Below, one piece after another: positions 1-9,148 of a DNA stretch of 64,000 nucleotides. The notes beneath the pieces were generated by a model, which searched no databases, had not been told where the DNA came from, and saw only the letters and a program-made list of their open reading frames with translations. The position numbers were made by a program, and so were the translations under genes. Every line of letters starts with the position of its first letter. The first letter of the stretch is position 1. Origin of the DNA: Dethiosulfatarculus sandiegensis (GTDB lineage: Bacteria > Desulfobacterota > Desulfarculia > Desulfarculales > Desulfarculaceae); assembly GCF_000931935.2 (NCBI RefSeq), contig NZ_AZAC01000011.1:1-64000 (forward strand), read 5' to 3'.

Positions 1-528
1 TCAGGCGGTGGCGGTTCAGGCGGCGGCGGTTCAGGCGGCGGCGGGGGGGCTGGTGTCGGCGGTCCTGGTGGTTCCGGCGCCGGGGGTCCAGGCGGCAGCG
101 GAGCCGGGGCCGGAGGTAGAGGAGGCAACACCGGCGCGGGCGGCGGGTCCGGCGACGATGCCAATCCTTTACCGGTGCATAACGTCTGCCAGGGCAGGCC
201 CTTCACCCTGCACGGGGTGATCATAGAGATAATCGGGCCGCGCGCGGGTCGGGGTTTTTTGCTCCGATCGGGTGATAAGGTAACCAAAATCTACGGCACC
301 GGCCCGGCGGGTTTCTGGCAGGCTCAAGGAATTGCTCCCTTGTCCGTGGGCCAGCACGTCACGGTTGATGGTTTCAAGGTAAACTACAACGGAATCAAGC
401 GCAGCCTGGCCGCCAGACTCCACCTGCCCAAAGGAGTTGTAGTGCTGCGCTCGGACAAGGACTGTCTGCCCGTATGGCGGCGTTTCATAGCACGCCGTGA
501 TCAGGAGCAAACAGCTTCCCCAAAGTGA
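1..528 (+). CDS. C-terminal part of a glycine-rich protein with an OB-fold-like end domain (partial)
   Basis: The frame is open from the first base, so the start lies outside the window. The first 55 or so codons encode an almost pure Gly/Ser/Ala linker that begins with three GGGGS-like units. A compact domain of about 120 residues follows, with alternating hydrophobic strands (a stretch ending GVIIEIIGP, then RGFLLRSGDKVTKIYG and GQHVTVDGFKV). This resembles small OB-fold nucleic-acid or oligomer-binding domains, but I do not recognise a named family. The gene ends one base before the stop of the convergent response regulator, so the two genes abut tail to tail. An ATG at 175 could give a 117-residue product, but it has no ribosome binding site and the frame is open upstream, so I read it as internal. 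Function unknown. Confidence 0.7.
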   Translation, partial: SGGGGSGGGGSGGGGGAGVGGPGGSGAGGPGGSGAGAGGRGGNTGAGGGSGDDANPLPVHNVCQGRPFTLHGVIIEIIGPRAGRGFLLRSGDKVTKIYGTGPAGFWQAQGIAPLSVGQHVTVDGFKVNYNGIKRSLAARLHLPKGVVVLRSDKDCLPVWRRFIARRDQEQTASPK

Positions 529-1860
529 TCACTTAAGTTTACGGTACAAGGTGGCCAGGTTTACGCCCAGGTCGGCGGCTGCCTTTTCCTTGTCACCTCC
601 GTTGACAGCGATAGCCTGTTCCACTAAGGACCGCTCAAAACGGGCCACTGCCTCCTTGAGTGAACCCGGGCCGCCTTCCTCGGAATTCAATGCCCCGCGC
701 AGCTTGGCCGGGAGGTCTTCCAGGTGAAGACGCCGCCCCTCGGAGAGCACCAGGGCGCTTTCCACCACGTTTTCCAGCTCACGAACATTGCCCGGCCAGT
801 CGTAAGCCTGTAATGCGGCCATGGCGTCCTGGCCCAGCCCCTCCAGCCGCTTGCCCAGGCGAACACCTGCCTGATCCAAAAAACGTTGGGCCAAAAGAAC
901 CACGTCTTCCGGTCGCTTGCGCAAGGGGGGCATGGCGATCTCAAATACGTTTAGGCGGTAATACAGGTCTTCTCGAAAGCGGCCCGCAGCCACCTCCCTT
1001 ACCAGATCGCGGTTGGTGGCTGCGATCAGGCGCACATCCACCTCCACCTCCCGCCCTGCGCCCAAGGGAGTGATGGTGCGCTCCTGCACCGCATGCAAAA
1101 GCTTAACCTGCAAGCCCAAAGGGAGTTCGCCCACCTCATCCAAAAAAAGGGTTCCTCCCTTGGCCTGGCTAAAAAGACCGGCCTTATCCCGCGCCGCGCC
1201 GGTGAAAGCGCCTTTTTTATAGCCAAACAGTTCAGACTCCAACAGGTTTTCCGGGATGGCCCCGCAGTTCACCTTGATTAAGGGTGCCTGGCCACGGGGC
1301 GAGGCCTGGTGGATCAGGCGGGCGGCCAGGCTCTTGCCCGTGCCGGACTCTCCGGTGAACAGCACAGTAGTGTCAAAAGGGGCGATTTTCTCCATTAAAC
1401 GCACCACCTGGGCCATGGCCGGACTGGCCGTCACCATTGCCTTATCCGCGCCCAGGGAGCGCAGCCGCTGTCTCAGTTCAAGATTTTCCGCCCGCAGTTG
1501 GCCCAACTCAAGCAACCGACGCACGGTAGCCAAAAGCTCTTCCCGCTCGACCGGCTTGGCCACGTAGTCCGCCGCCCCGGAGCGAAGCGACTCAACAGCG
1601 CTGTCCACACTGGTGTTGGCCGTAACCATGATAACCGGCGTGCCCGGACTGATCGCCGCCGCCCGTTTCAGCACCTCGAGGCCGCTGATATCCGGCAAGC
1701 CGATATCAACCAAGGCCAGATCCAGCCCGCCTCTGGTCAGGGCCTCCAAAGCCTGGGCACCATCGGTCGCCGTAACCAGTTCGTGCCCTTCACCGCTTAA
1801 AAGCACCTCCAGAACGGCCAGGGATCCGGGATCATCATCAACCAACAGCAAACGCGCCAT
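529..1860 (-). CDS. NtrC-family sigma-54-dependent response regulator
   Basis: This is a three-domain activator of 443 residues. An N-terminal receiver has the acidic pocket DDD near residues 8-10, the phospho-acceptor Asp in LALVDIGLPD near 52, and a Lys in VAKPVE near 102. The central AAA+ domain has Walker A GESGTGKS, the sigma-54 contact loop GAFTGA and Walker B GGTLFLDEVGEL. A Fis-type helix-turn-helix closes the protein (KEKAAADLGVNLATLYRKLK). It is the partner of the histidine kinase that ends 2 bases upstream; its ribosome binding site GGAGG lies in the end of that gene, so the two are co-transcribed and probably translationally coupled. The likely target is the sigma-54 promoter at 3738-3754 on the other strand. 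The family assignment is secure; the target is inferred from position. Confidence 0.95.
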   Translation of the reverse strand: MARLLLVDDDPGSLAVLEVLLSGEGHELVTATDGAQALEALTRGGLDLALVDIGLPDISGLEVLKRAAAISPGTPVIMVTANTSVDSAVESLRSGAADYVAKPVEREELLATVRRLLELGQLRAENLELRQRLRSLGADKAMVTASPAMAQVVRLMEKIAPFDTTVLFTGESGTGKSLAARLIHQASPRGQAPLIKVNCGAIPENLLESELFGYKKGAFTGAARDKAGLFSQAKGGTLFLDEVGELPLGLQVKLLHAVQERTITPLGAGREVEVDVRLIAATNRDLVREVAAGRFREDLYYRLNVFEIAMPPLRKRPEDVVLLAQRFLDQAGVRLGKRLEGLGQDAMAALQAYDWPGNVRELENVVESALVLSEGRRLHLEDLPAKLRGALNSEEGGPGSLKEAVARFERSLVEQAIAVNGGDKEKAAADLGVNLATLYRKLK

Positions 1861-1862
1861 GC

Positions 1863-3650
1863 CTATTCCTCCGCTTTCTTTCTGGGCAGCTGCAAGATGA
1901 ACTCAGTGCCGTTTTGGGCCGAAGAAACAGCGGTGATGGCCCCGCCGTGACCCTCCACAAACAGACGGGCAATGGTGGTGCCCAGCCCGGAACCGCCTTG
2001 CTTTTCCTTGGTGGTGTTGAACTTCTCGAAAATAGTGGACAGGCGCTCGGGCGGGATGGGCTCGCCATGGTTATGCACCGTAACCTTTAGCCAACCCGGA
2101 GCGGAATCGGCAAGGCTGACCGTCACCAGACCGGAGTGGTGCTCCCAGGCGTTTTGCATGAGATTGGCAAAAACTCGGGCCATTTTTTCGGGGTCGTGAA
2201 GGATTATTGTGTCCAATTCCGGTGGGGCCTCAAGTCGCCAGGCCGGGGCCTCTGGTCCGGTCCACAGATCGGGCCGCGCCTGCACTGCCGTGGAAGCCTG
2301 CTCCGCAGCCCGAAAGATGGTGGCGGACAGGTCGTGTTCCACCAAGTTCAGGTGCAGCCTACCGGCTTCGTAGAGGTGAACCTCGCGGGTGAGGTCCAAA
2401 AGTCTGGTCATATTGCGCGCGCCATTGTGAATTAATCCCAAATAGCGCAGGTTTTCCTCGGACTCTGGCTCCCGGCGCAAGAGTTCCCCGGATAAAGCCT
2501 GAATTGGGTTTAGGTGATTTTTGAGTTCGTGGCGCATAAACGATTCCCACTCGGCCCGGAGCCTGGTCAATTCCTTTTCATGGCTGATGTCACGAAAAGT
2601 CTCCACTGCGCCCGTAATTTCTCCCGCATTATTGCGAACAACTTTTGCAAATTTGCGAATAGGGATCACCTTGCCGCCCCCTAGGCGCAAGCTGGCCTCC
2701 ACCCCCTCCTCGCCTGTAGGCATCCGGTTTGGCCCCAACAAGGGACAACCCATACTGCACATGTCTGATGCCAGTATTTCCGAACACTTGTGTCCGATCA
2801 TCTCCTTTTCGCTCATGCCCATAAGCTCGCTGAAACGGCGATTGGCAAACATCAGGCGGCCCTTTGGGTCCACGGCAAAGAGACAATCGCTCTGGGTGTC
2901 CATGATAACACGAAGCTTTTGGCGCTCCTGGTCGGTTGCGGCCAGAGAGTTGGTCAGGGAATCGGCCATCTGGTTGAAAGCCGCTCCCAGACGGCCCAAT
3001 TCGTCGCCTCCCACCACTGCGACCCTGGTCTCAAGCTCGCCTTGGGACAAAGCAGTGGATGCACGTTCCAACCGTTCCAGCGGCCGCACCACCAGCCAGT
3101 GCAGCGCACCGTAGAGTACGGCAATCAAAAGCGCCCAACTGCCCAGGCCCAGCCACCAAAAACTGCGCTGCATAACCTCTAGCTGACGGGCCAGATCCTG
3201 AAGCCAAAGCAGCCCCACCAAAGTGCCCGCCCTGCGGTCTCCCCGCTCAACCGGCTGCAGAGCGGCAAACAGGGGCTCCGGCCCGATTCTCACCAGGGAC
3301 GTCCCTGCTTTATCCAGGTAAGTCGACAGCTTGGCAAGCAAATCAGGATCAACTGACTTGGGCAGCAAAGGGCGGCCATCCTGGTCAAAGGGCAACATTG
3401 CCCGCAAACGGGTGCGCAAGTGGGTGTGGTAGTCGATGATGCGCTTAAGCTGCGGGGGCGGCAGCCAGCGCCCTTCCAGCACCATCTCTTGCGAGGCGTG
3501 GGAAAGCACCTCCCGGGCCTGCACCGCGGCCTCGCTAAGGAGTTCCTCCCTGGCGCGCTGGTGAAACCAAACTCCGGCCAGGGTCACAAATCCTCCGGCC
3601 ACCAGAAACACCACCAGAAACATTTTTAATTTTATGGATCCCCGGGGCAT
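1863..3650 (-). CDS. Membrane sensor histidine kinase with HAMP and PAS domains (NtrB-like output)
   Basis: The ATG at 3650 is chosen because GGGAGG sits 7 bases upstream; the frame stays open further 5' but without a ribosome binding site. The 595-residue protein has an N-terminal membrane helix, a periplasmic sensor segment, a second helix (WWLGLGSWALLIAVLYGAL), a HAMP linker, then a PAS domain with a cysteine cluster (C near 290, then CSMGC), as in many NtrB-type PAS domains that may bind a metal or cluster. The HisKA box contains HELKN, the N box is NLMQNAWEHH and the G box GSGLGTTIAR. It should phosphorylate the adjacent sigma-54 activator. The sensed signal is unknown; the divergent sigma-54-driven exported calcium-loop protein hints at an envelope or metal cue. 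Confidence 0.93.
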   Translation of the reverse strand: MPRGSIKLKMFLVVFLVAGGFVTLAGVWFHQRAREELLSEAAVQAREVLSHASQEMVLEGRWLPPPQLKRIIDYHTHLRTRLRAMLPFDQDGRPLLPKSVDPDLLAKLSTYLDKAGTSLVRIGPEPLFAALQPVERGDRRAGTLVGLLWLQDLARQLEVMQRSFWWLGLGSWALLIAVLYGALHWLVVRPLERLERASTALSQGELETRVAVVGGDELGRLGAAFNQMADSLTNSLAATDQERQKLRVIMDTQSDCLFAVDPKGRLMFANRRFSELMGMSEKEMIGHKCSEILASDMCSMGCPLLGPNRMPTGEEGVEASLRLGGGKVIPIRKFAKVVRNNAGEITGAVETFRDISHEKELTRLRAEWESFMRHELKNHLNPIQALSGELLRREPESEENLRYLGLIHNGARNMTRLLDLTREVHLYEAGRLHLNLVEHDLSATIFRAAEQASTAVQARPDLWTGPEAPAWRLEAPPELDTIILHDPEKMARVFANLMQNAWEHHSGLVTVSLADSAPGWLKVTVHNHGEPIPPERLSTIFEKFNTTKEKQGGSGLGTTIARLFVEGHGGAITAVSSAQNGTEFILQLPRKKAEE

Positions 3651-3676
3651 CCGGATTCCTCCCTGTGCATCCATGG

Positions 3677-3694
3677 GTATGATTTGGAGCATAC
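3677..3694. promoter_or_regulatory. Inverted repeat, candidate upstream activator site
   Basis: GTATG and CATAC flank 8 bases, about 45 bases upstream of the sigma-54 -24 element. Position and dyad symmetry fit an enhancer-like site for the neighbouring NtrC-type regulator, but the arms are short and no second copy was seen. This is an inference. Confidence 0.3.
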
Positions 3695-3737
3695 TACTCC
3701 GATCCGATGAATGCACCCCATAAGCCATCCCAGAGAG

Positions 3738-3754
3738 TTGGCACGCGCGTTGCA
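3738..3754 (+). promoter_or_regulatory. Sigma-54 promoter (-24/-12)
   Basis: The sequence TTGGCACGCGCGTTGCA matches the RpoN consensus (TGGCAC-N5-TTGC) at every conserved position. GG at 3740-3741 and GC at 3752-3753 are separated by exactly 10 bases. It would start transcription near 3765, about 40 bases before the small exported protein, and lies beside a sigma-54 activator and kinase pair on the other strand. Confidence 0.9.
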
Positions 3755-3806
3755 TTTATGGTCGGCAACTGAAAACGAAATCAAATTTTAATTGGAGGTT
3801 AAAACC

Positions 3807-4127
3807 ATGAAAATCATGACCGGTATTGCAACCCTCGCCTTGATTCTCAGCCTGGCCCTGGTCCTTCCCTTTAACGCTGACGCCCGTTTTCGCGGCACAG
3901 CAGCCGCGCCCGGCCCTAACGCCGGATCTGGCCTGGGCACTGGACCGGGTTTTGTAGATGAAGACGGCGACGGCGTGTGTGACTGGGCCCAGAGCGCCGA
4001 ATCCTGGAATCAGGCCACCGGCGGCCAGTATGGCGAGTACGTGGACGCTGACGGCGACGGCGTGTGCGACAACTACGCCGATCGTCCCCTGGACGGCACC
4101 GGCAGGGGCTACCGCGGCGGCCGCTAG
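3807..4127 (+). CDS. Small exported protein with two calcium-binding DxDGDGVCD loops
   Basis: The ATG at 3807 has GGAGG 10 bases upstream and opens directly into a signal peptide (MKIMTGIATLALILSLALVL, cleavage probably after ADA). The mature part is about 80 residues, rich in Gly and Arg, and carries two nearly identical loops, DEDGDGVCDWAQ and DADGDGVCDNYA. Both fit EF-hand or thrombospondin-type-3 calcium loops (acidic residues at positions 1, 3, 5 and 9, Gly at 6), each with one cysteine. The two cysteines could form a disulfide or bind metal. The C-terminus is RGYRGGR. It is the first gene behind the sigma-54 promoter. I cannot assign a function; small periplasmic calcium or metal binding is the inference. 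Confidence 0.85.
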   Translation: MKIMTGIATLALILSLALVLPFNADARFRGTAAAPGPNAGSGLGTGPGFVDEDGDGVCDWAQSAESWNQATGGQYGEYVDADGDGVCDNYADRPLDGTGRGYRGGR

Positions 4128-4145
4128 GCACTTAACCAATTCCGT

Positions 4146-4175
4146 CGGCCGCCGGGGCTTTAAGCCCCGCGGCCG
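4146..4175 (+). terminator. Strong hairpin without a T tract, between two co-directional genes
   Basis: CGGCCGC-CGGGGCTT pairs with AAGCCCCG-CGGCCG to give a GC-rich stem of about 14 pairs. No run of T follows, so it is more likely an mRNA-stabilising or partial-attenuation hairpin between the small exported protein and the barrel gene than a full terminator. Confidence 0.55.
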
Positions 4176-4207
4176 ATTGGCACCACCATCACCTGGAGAA
4201 AAACACC

Positions 4208-5563
4208 ATGCCGCGCTCCTTGCTCTTTGTTGCAACCCTCCTGACCTTCTGCACCTTCCTGATCCTGGCGGCCCCGGCCCAATCGCGGGCTTTTGAGAGC
4301 AAAGAGGCGTCCACCGGCTCGGAGGCAGCCTCGAACCTGGCCAAAATATTGGAAACCGAACAGGTGTTGGACGAACAGCTGAGGCGCCTGGCTCTGGATG
4401 CGGGTCAGGGAGTCAACTTCACCCTGGCCGCAGGCCAGGGGTTAAGGGCTGAGATTCTCTGGAAACTGGTGGGGTTCTATCGCACCGCCCTGAAAAAAGA
4501 CCCGGAAAATCCCCTGGCGGCCTCCGGACTGGCCAGGGTGTTGGCCGCCCTGGGCAGGGGCGATGAAGCCATGACAGCCTATGAACGCGCCCTTGCCCTC
4601 ACCCCGGAAGACCGCCGCCTGAAGGGCGAGATGGAATCCTTACGTTTGTCACGGGCAACCCGTTTGCGCGCCGGTTTTTTCCACAGCCTGACCCGCGAGT
4701 ACTGGCCGTCCTATGAACGGCACGTGTACCGGGTCTATGAAACAACCTGGCAGGTGCAGGCCGACACTCCGGTTGGTCAGTTATGGAGGCTGGGCGCGGG
4801 GTATTTAGAAGGCCGTTTGCGCCAGGAAAGCATCATCTATGGCGATGATGACTTTGACCTTAGTCGGCACGGCGTCTTTTTCACCGGCCAGTATCGCCCC
4901 AGGCCGGACCTTAACCTGCGCTTCCGCCTGCGGCGCGAGACCTTCAGCAACGACAATGAGGGTTCCTATTACCAGATGCCAGACGATCAGGAGCTGTGGA
5001 CCGGTTACGGGTTGCTGCAATACTCTTCCGCTCCCTGGTGGGTCAACTTAAGCGCCAGCCGGGAGCGCGACACCTGGCCCATGGTTGACTCCAAGACCGG
5101 GCGGGGGGTGCTGCGCCTTGAAGCCCAGGAACTTTACGGCCTGGCAGCCGGTCGCTCCCTGGGCCTGAACTGGGAGGCCAATGCCAGTGTTTTTTATGAG
5201 CAGTACGGCAGCGACCGGCCCGACCAGATCAACATCAACGGCCAGGTGCTGCACCGTCCCTCCTGGTTGCCGGAGCTGCGACTGGGCCTGGGCGTTGGGC
5301 ACTACACCGAAGAGCCCGAGACCCTGGTCAATTGGTTGACCGGCTGGCAGTGGACGCCACTCAAAGGCCTGGCCCTGGACTTGTCCTGGCAATGGGAATA
5401 TTCCAAAAAGGAGTCCAGCATCCTGGGCCTGGGCTCGGCGCTGGTTTCCTGGCAAATTACACCGGCCGTGGGCCTGACCTGCGTGGCCTCCTACGGCCAG
5501 GAACACAACGGCGACAAAGACGAGTGGTGGTCGCTGGATGTGGGACTGGAATTACGTTTCTAA
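4208..5563 (+). CDS. TPR-containing outer-membrane beta-barrel protein
   Basis: GGAG precedes the ATG by 8 bases. The 451-residue product has a signal peptide (cleavage near AQSRA), a helical tetratricopeptide-like segment around residues 75-145 (AASGLARVLAALGRGDEAMTAY and the next helix pair), then about 300 residues of alternating amphipathic strands rich in Trp, Tyr and Arg, ending in ELRF. The C-terminal Phe is the usual signal for outer-membrane barrel assembly. It is 80 bases downstream of the sigma-54-driven calcium-loop protein, separated by a hairpin, and is probably in the same transcription unit. TPR plus barrel is the layout of exopolysaccharide and secretion porins, but no synthase is nearby, so the substrate is unknown. 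Confidence 0.8.
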   Translation: MPRSLLFVATLLTFCTFLILAAPAQSRAFESKEASTGSEAASNLAKILETEQVLDEQLRRLALDAGQGVNFTLAAGQGLRAEILWKLVGFYRTALKKDPENPLAASGLARVLAALGRGDEAMTAYERALALTPEDRRLKGEMESLRLSRATRLRAGFFHSLTREYWPSYERHVYRVYETTWQVQADTPVGQLWRLGAGYLEGRLRQESIIYGDDDFDLSRHGVFFTGQYRPRPDLNLRFRLRRETFSNDNEGSYYQMPDDQELWTGYGLLQYSSAPWWVNLSASRERDTWPMVDSKTGRGVLRLEAQELYGLAAGRSLGLNWEANASVFYEQYGSDRPDQININGQVLHRPSWLPELRLGLGVGHYTEEPETLVNWLTGWQWTPLKGLALDLSWQWEYSKKESSILGLGSALVSWQITPAVGLTCVASYGQEHNGDKDEWWSLDVGLELRF

Positions 5564-6000
5564 GCGTAAAAAGCTATTATCGCCGTTGCGAAGCGCAGGA
5601 AAACAGAGTCCGGATTAAGTGAAGATGTAAACGCTCTTCAAAAAAATCCTATTCAGACCGGCTCAACCAGCCTTGAACCTTCAAACCAGATCCGGCCTAA
5701 AAACCAAACCAACGCCCTAGAATGTAATGCATTTATCTTCCCAAGTCGCGGATTAAACGCAACCTCTGAATCACAACCCATCAAAAATCTAGAGCCCTAT
5801 ACTCTTTTGGTTTTTATTAGTAAATCCAACACATATAACCATAACCAAAAGCTGATATTATGACTATGCCTTTTAAAAAACCAAGCTTTTTTATATTTCA
5901 GAAATTTATAGCATCAAAGAAAGTATTTGGAATAAGATCTAAGAGATAAAGATGTATACTACTTAAAATGAATATAGAGATCCAACAGGGGGCATATTAA
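5564..6000. other. AT-rich intergenic region
   Basis: This gap of 437 bases holds no convincing gene, RNA or strong hairpin. Base composition drops sharply to AT-rich here, marking the left edge of the Sel1 island. A -10-like TATACT is at 5955-5960 without a well-placed -35. AGGGGGC, 8 bases before 6001, is the ribosome binding site of the next gene. Confidence 0.5.
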
Positions 6001-7665
6001 GTGAGTGGCATGGTTAAAAAAATATGTTGTTTTGTCTTATTCACGTCTTTTGCTTTGCTTGGGGTGGCCGGAGCCCGAGAAGAAAGTTTGCCTACACAGA
6101 GTAAAATAACTGAAATCATAGAAGCTGCCGAGGGAGGAGACCATGAAGCTCAAACCCACTTGGCGGATATGTACTTTCTTGGAACCAAAGGGCTTGCCCG
6201 GGATTATAATAAAGCCAAATTTTGGTATCAAAAAGCCGCCGAAAAAGGACAAGCAGAATCCCAATATAAACTTGCAATCATGTATTCCACAGGTGAAGGA
6301 GTACCCGAGGATCATGAAAAGGCCTTCTTTTGGTGGAAAAAGGCTGCTGAAAATGGCCATATACATGCCCAATACACCCTTGGAAAAATATATTTCCTAG
6401 ACCAAAACACACCACGGAATTTAAAAAAAGCTATCTTTTGGTTTAAAAAAGCGGCCCAAATGGGAGAAGCAAGGGCCCAATTTAAGCTTGGCTACCTATT
6501 TTTCAAAGGTCTTGGTGTAGCAAAAGATATAAAGAAAAGCTTCTTTTGGTATAAAAAATCTGCCGAAAATGGTGATGTATTAGCCCAATCCGGATTAGGA
6601 TTCTTATATGCTAAAGGCCTGGGTGTGCAGAAGAACCTTGAAAAGGCTGTTTTTTGGTACCAAAGAGCTGCCGAAAAAGGTGAAACATTAGCCCAATGTG
6701 ACCTTGCGTCTATATACTATACCGGCCAAGGCATACCCCAGGACTTTAAAAAAGCATTCTTTTGGTACAACAAAGCAGCCAAGCGAGGTAATGTAAAGGC
6801 CCAACGCCACCTTGGCAAACTGTTTTTCAAAGGTCAAGGGGTGCCTAAAGACCTAAAAAAATCATTTAGTTGGTTCCAAAAAGCTGCCCAAAAAGGAGAT
6901 ATGGCAGCCGAAACTTTTCTCGCTGATATGTATTTCAAAGGACAGGGAACAAGAAAGGATTTTAAGGAAGCTGCTTTTTGGTTCGAACAGGCTGCAAAAA
7001 AAGGAGGGAGATTTGCCCAACTTCGACTTGCCTTGATGTATTTTAATAACCAAGGTTTAGCCCAAGACTTCCAAAAAGCAATTTTCTGGTTTGAAAAAGC
7101 TGCAAAAGCTGGAGACCGAACGGCTCAAAGTATGCTCGCAGCCATCTACCTTGCTGACGGCTGCGGAACGCCTCAGGACCTAGAGAAGACTGTTTATTGG
7201 CATAAAAAAGCCGCAGAGCAAGGTGAGCCATTAGCCCAAAATGGACTGGGTTATTTATATTCTGAAGGTTTAGGGGTGCCTCAAGATTTTTAAAAAGCCC
7301 ATTTCTGGTTTAAAAAGGCCGCAGAAAAAGGATTACCGGCAGCCCAAGTTGATATTGCTATCATGTATCTTAAAGGTCAGGGAACACCCCGCGACCTTAA
7401 AAAGGCGATCTATTGGTACAGAGAAGCTGCGGAACAAGGTCGTTCGGATGCACAATACAATCTTGCAGTTATTTATTCCATGACCACACCTAAAAATAAC
7501 ATTTTAGCCTACAAATGGGCCCACCTTGCCGCCTCAGCTGATAATAGCCAAGCAATTAAATTTAAAGACGAAATTGCAGGTAATATGACACCTGCCCAGA
7601 TAACAAAGGCTAAACGTCTGGCTGCTGAATGGAAGCCTAAAAAGGCCTTTATCCCTTACCAGTAA
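6001..7665 (+). pseudogene. Sel1-repeat exported protein, interrupted by an in-frame TAA
   Basis: The GTG at 6001 follows AGGGGGC and starts a signal peptide (CCFVLFTSFALLGVAGA). About twelve 36-residue Sel1 repeats follow, each recognisable by FWxxKAAExG; this is an alpha-solenoid fold used for protein contacts in the periplasm or envelope. The frame is broken by TAA at 7291-7293, exactly where neighbouring repeats have AAA (repeat consensus DFKKAxFW). Beyond it the same frame continues for 124 codons with two more repeats and a C-terminal block MTPAQITKAKRLAAEWKPK shared with the paralogue at 8178. A single A-to-T change explains the break. The stop-truncated 430-residue form could still fold. 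Codon and base composition are more AT-rich than the rest of the window, suggesting acquisition. Confidence 0.85.
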
Positions 7666-8177
7666 GAAATCGGCTACAAAGCCATTCAAAGCTTGGATTG
7701 ATCAAAAGGGCCAATATTCAAGCCGCTTCAACAGGTTTTGTAACAGATTAAAGGGGCCATAAATACTCTTCTAATTATACGTTGGAATCCTGAGGTGCTA
7801 TCAAGTAGCAGTTTTTCATGGGGTGTTTGCTTTGCGGGTCACTTAAGAGATTTTTATCGCATTTTATCACATTCTTTAGGCGAGGACTCAACTATACCCT
7901 CCGCCTAGAATTTTTTTTTAAAACCAGGCTAGGAAGAACAATCTCTAATTCCCCAGCCGACACATAAGACTTTCTCTCATTATCAAGTTTTCCATATCTA
8001 AAAAACTTAAAAAGCTAATTATTGCGAAAAGCCATTGCTTACCGATTGCTAACTTTAAAAAACGCCATATTACAAAAAACTATAACACTAAATAAAACAT
8101 TTAAAGCAAAATCTAAAAACTAAAAATATTCCCGACTTAAAACGAATAAAAATGCGTGCAAGGGGGGGACAAGCTGA
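7666..8177. other. AT-rich spacer between the two Sel1 paralogues
   Basis: There are 512 bases with no gene. The only structure is the terminator-like hairpin at 7871-7919. The last 20 bases carry a G7 run that serves as the ribosome binding site of the next gene. Confidence 0.5.
7871..7919 (+). terminator. Intrinsic terminator downstream of the first Sel1 gene
   Basis: TAGGCG-AGG pairs with CCTCCGCCTA (one bulge), extended by TTC/GAA, and is followed by nine T residues at 7911-7919. It lies 200 bases after the end of the Sel1 frame. Confidence 0.65.
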
Positions 8178-8869
8178 ATGTCTGGTGAGTTGAAGAAAAT
8201 AATTGTGGTCATTTTCTTTCTTTCACTTTTCTCCCTTGGTGTAGCCGGGCTTGGAAAAGCGGCATCATCTCGGGAGAATGAGATAAAAGACATCACAACA
8301 GCTGCCGAGGCGGGAGACGATCAGGCTCAAAACCATTTGGCCTTTTTGTATTTATTGGGGAACGAAGGGCTTCCGCAAGATTACGATAAAGCCATATATT
8401 GGTTTCAAAAAGCCGCTGAAAACGGCCACAAAACAGCTCAAGTTAAACTGGGGAATATGTACGTCAGGGGACAGGGCACACCCCGGAACTTTGAAAAAGC
8501 CCTCTTTTGGTATAAAAAAGGCTGCCGATCAAGGTTATGACGCTGCCCAGTTTAACCTTGGCCTCATGTATTTCAAAGGTCAGGGTGCACCCCAAAATAA
8601 CAAAGAAGCCGCCTTTTGGTTCCAAAAAGCTGCTGAACAGGGTTTTAAGACTGCTCAGCGCAATCTTTGCCTAATTTACGCCACAGGCAATGCTCAATGG
8701 TGTACCTGTAAATTACATAAAGGCCTATAAATGGGCCGAAATTGCCGCTGCCAATGGTGTTCTAAATGCAGATAAATTCCGGGACGAGCTTGCCCGGATC
8801 ATGACACCTGCCCAGATAACCGAGGCTAAACGTCTGGCTGCTGAGTGGAAGCCTAAAAGCAAAGAATAG
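8178..8869 (+). pseudogene. Second Sel1-repeat gene, broken by two frameshifts
   Basis: The ATG follows a G7-containing ribosome binding site. A signal peptide (ending GLGKA) and one Sel1 repeat are read in the first frame. At the A6 run 8514-8519 (TATAAAAAAGG) one extra A shifts the frame, giving a short wrong tail ending in RSRL; dropping one A restores repeats [12 protein letters not shown] and FQKAAEQGFKTAQ. A second shift between about 8680 and 8697 is needed to reach the C-terminal block KAYKWAEIAAANG to MTPAQITEAKRLAAEWKPK, which ends at 8867-8869. The restored protein would have three to four repeats and the same tail as the paralogue at 6001, so the pair arose by duplication. Both copies are damaged here, either by real decay or by homopolymer errors. 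Confidence 0.8.
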
Positions 8870-9148
8870 TCATTACCCGCAAGCGGTTAGGCAAAATTAC
8901 GTGAAAGCCGGGCCCTAATCAGTGAACATAAGGGTGAGCCCTTCTTTTCGACCCGCTCTTTCAGGTTTTTATCTCCCTCTTGCCAAATAGTCCGAGGAGC
9001 GATTTAAGCCTGGGCAAAAGGGCTGTGCATTTGTCCTACCTCAAACAGGCCAGGATTATTATGGGATAGGAGGTCAATGTAACCACAGCAGGCATAGTCT
9101 TTTCCTGGGTTGGCACACTCAATTCTAAAAAACTTTAAAAAGAACTTC
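8870..9148. other. Intergenic region before the MerR-type regulator
   Basis: No gene is seen. A short hairpin, AAGGG-TGAG-CCCTT at 8930-8943 followed by CTTTTC, could be a weak terminator for the Sel1 pseudogene. Confidence 0.4.

Noticed and set aside
4177-4200. A second TTGGCAC before the barrel gene, considered as another sigma-54 promoter
   Set aside because: The -12 GC element is missing at the required spacing.
7291-7293. Programmed readthrough or recoding at the TAA in the first Sel1 gene
   Set aside because: The stop sits in TTTTTAAAAA with no recoding structure, and the repeat consensus shows a plain Lys-to-stop substitution.
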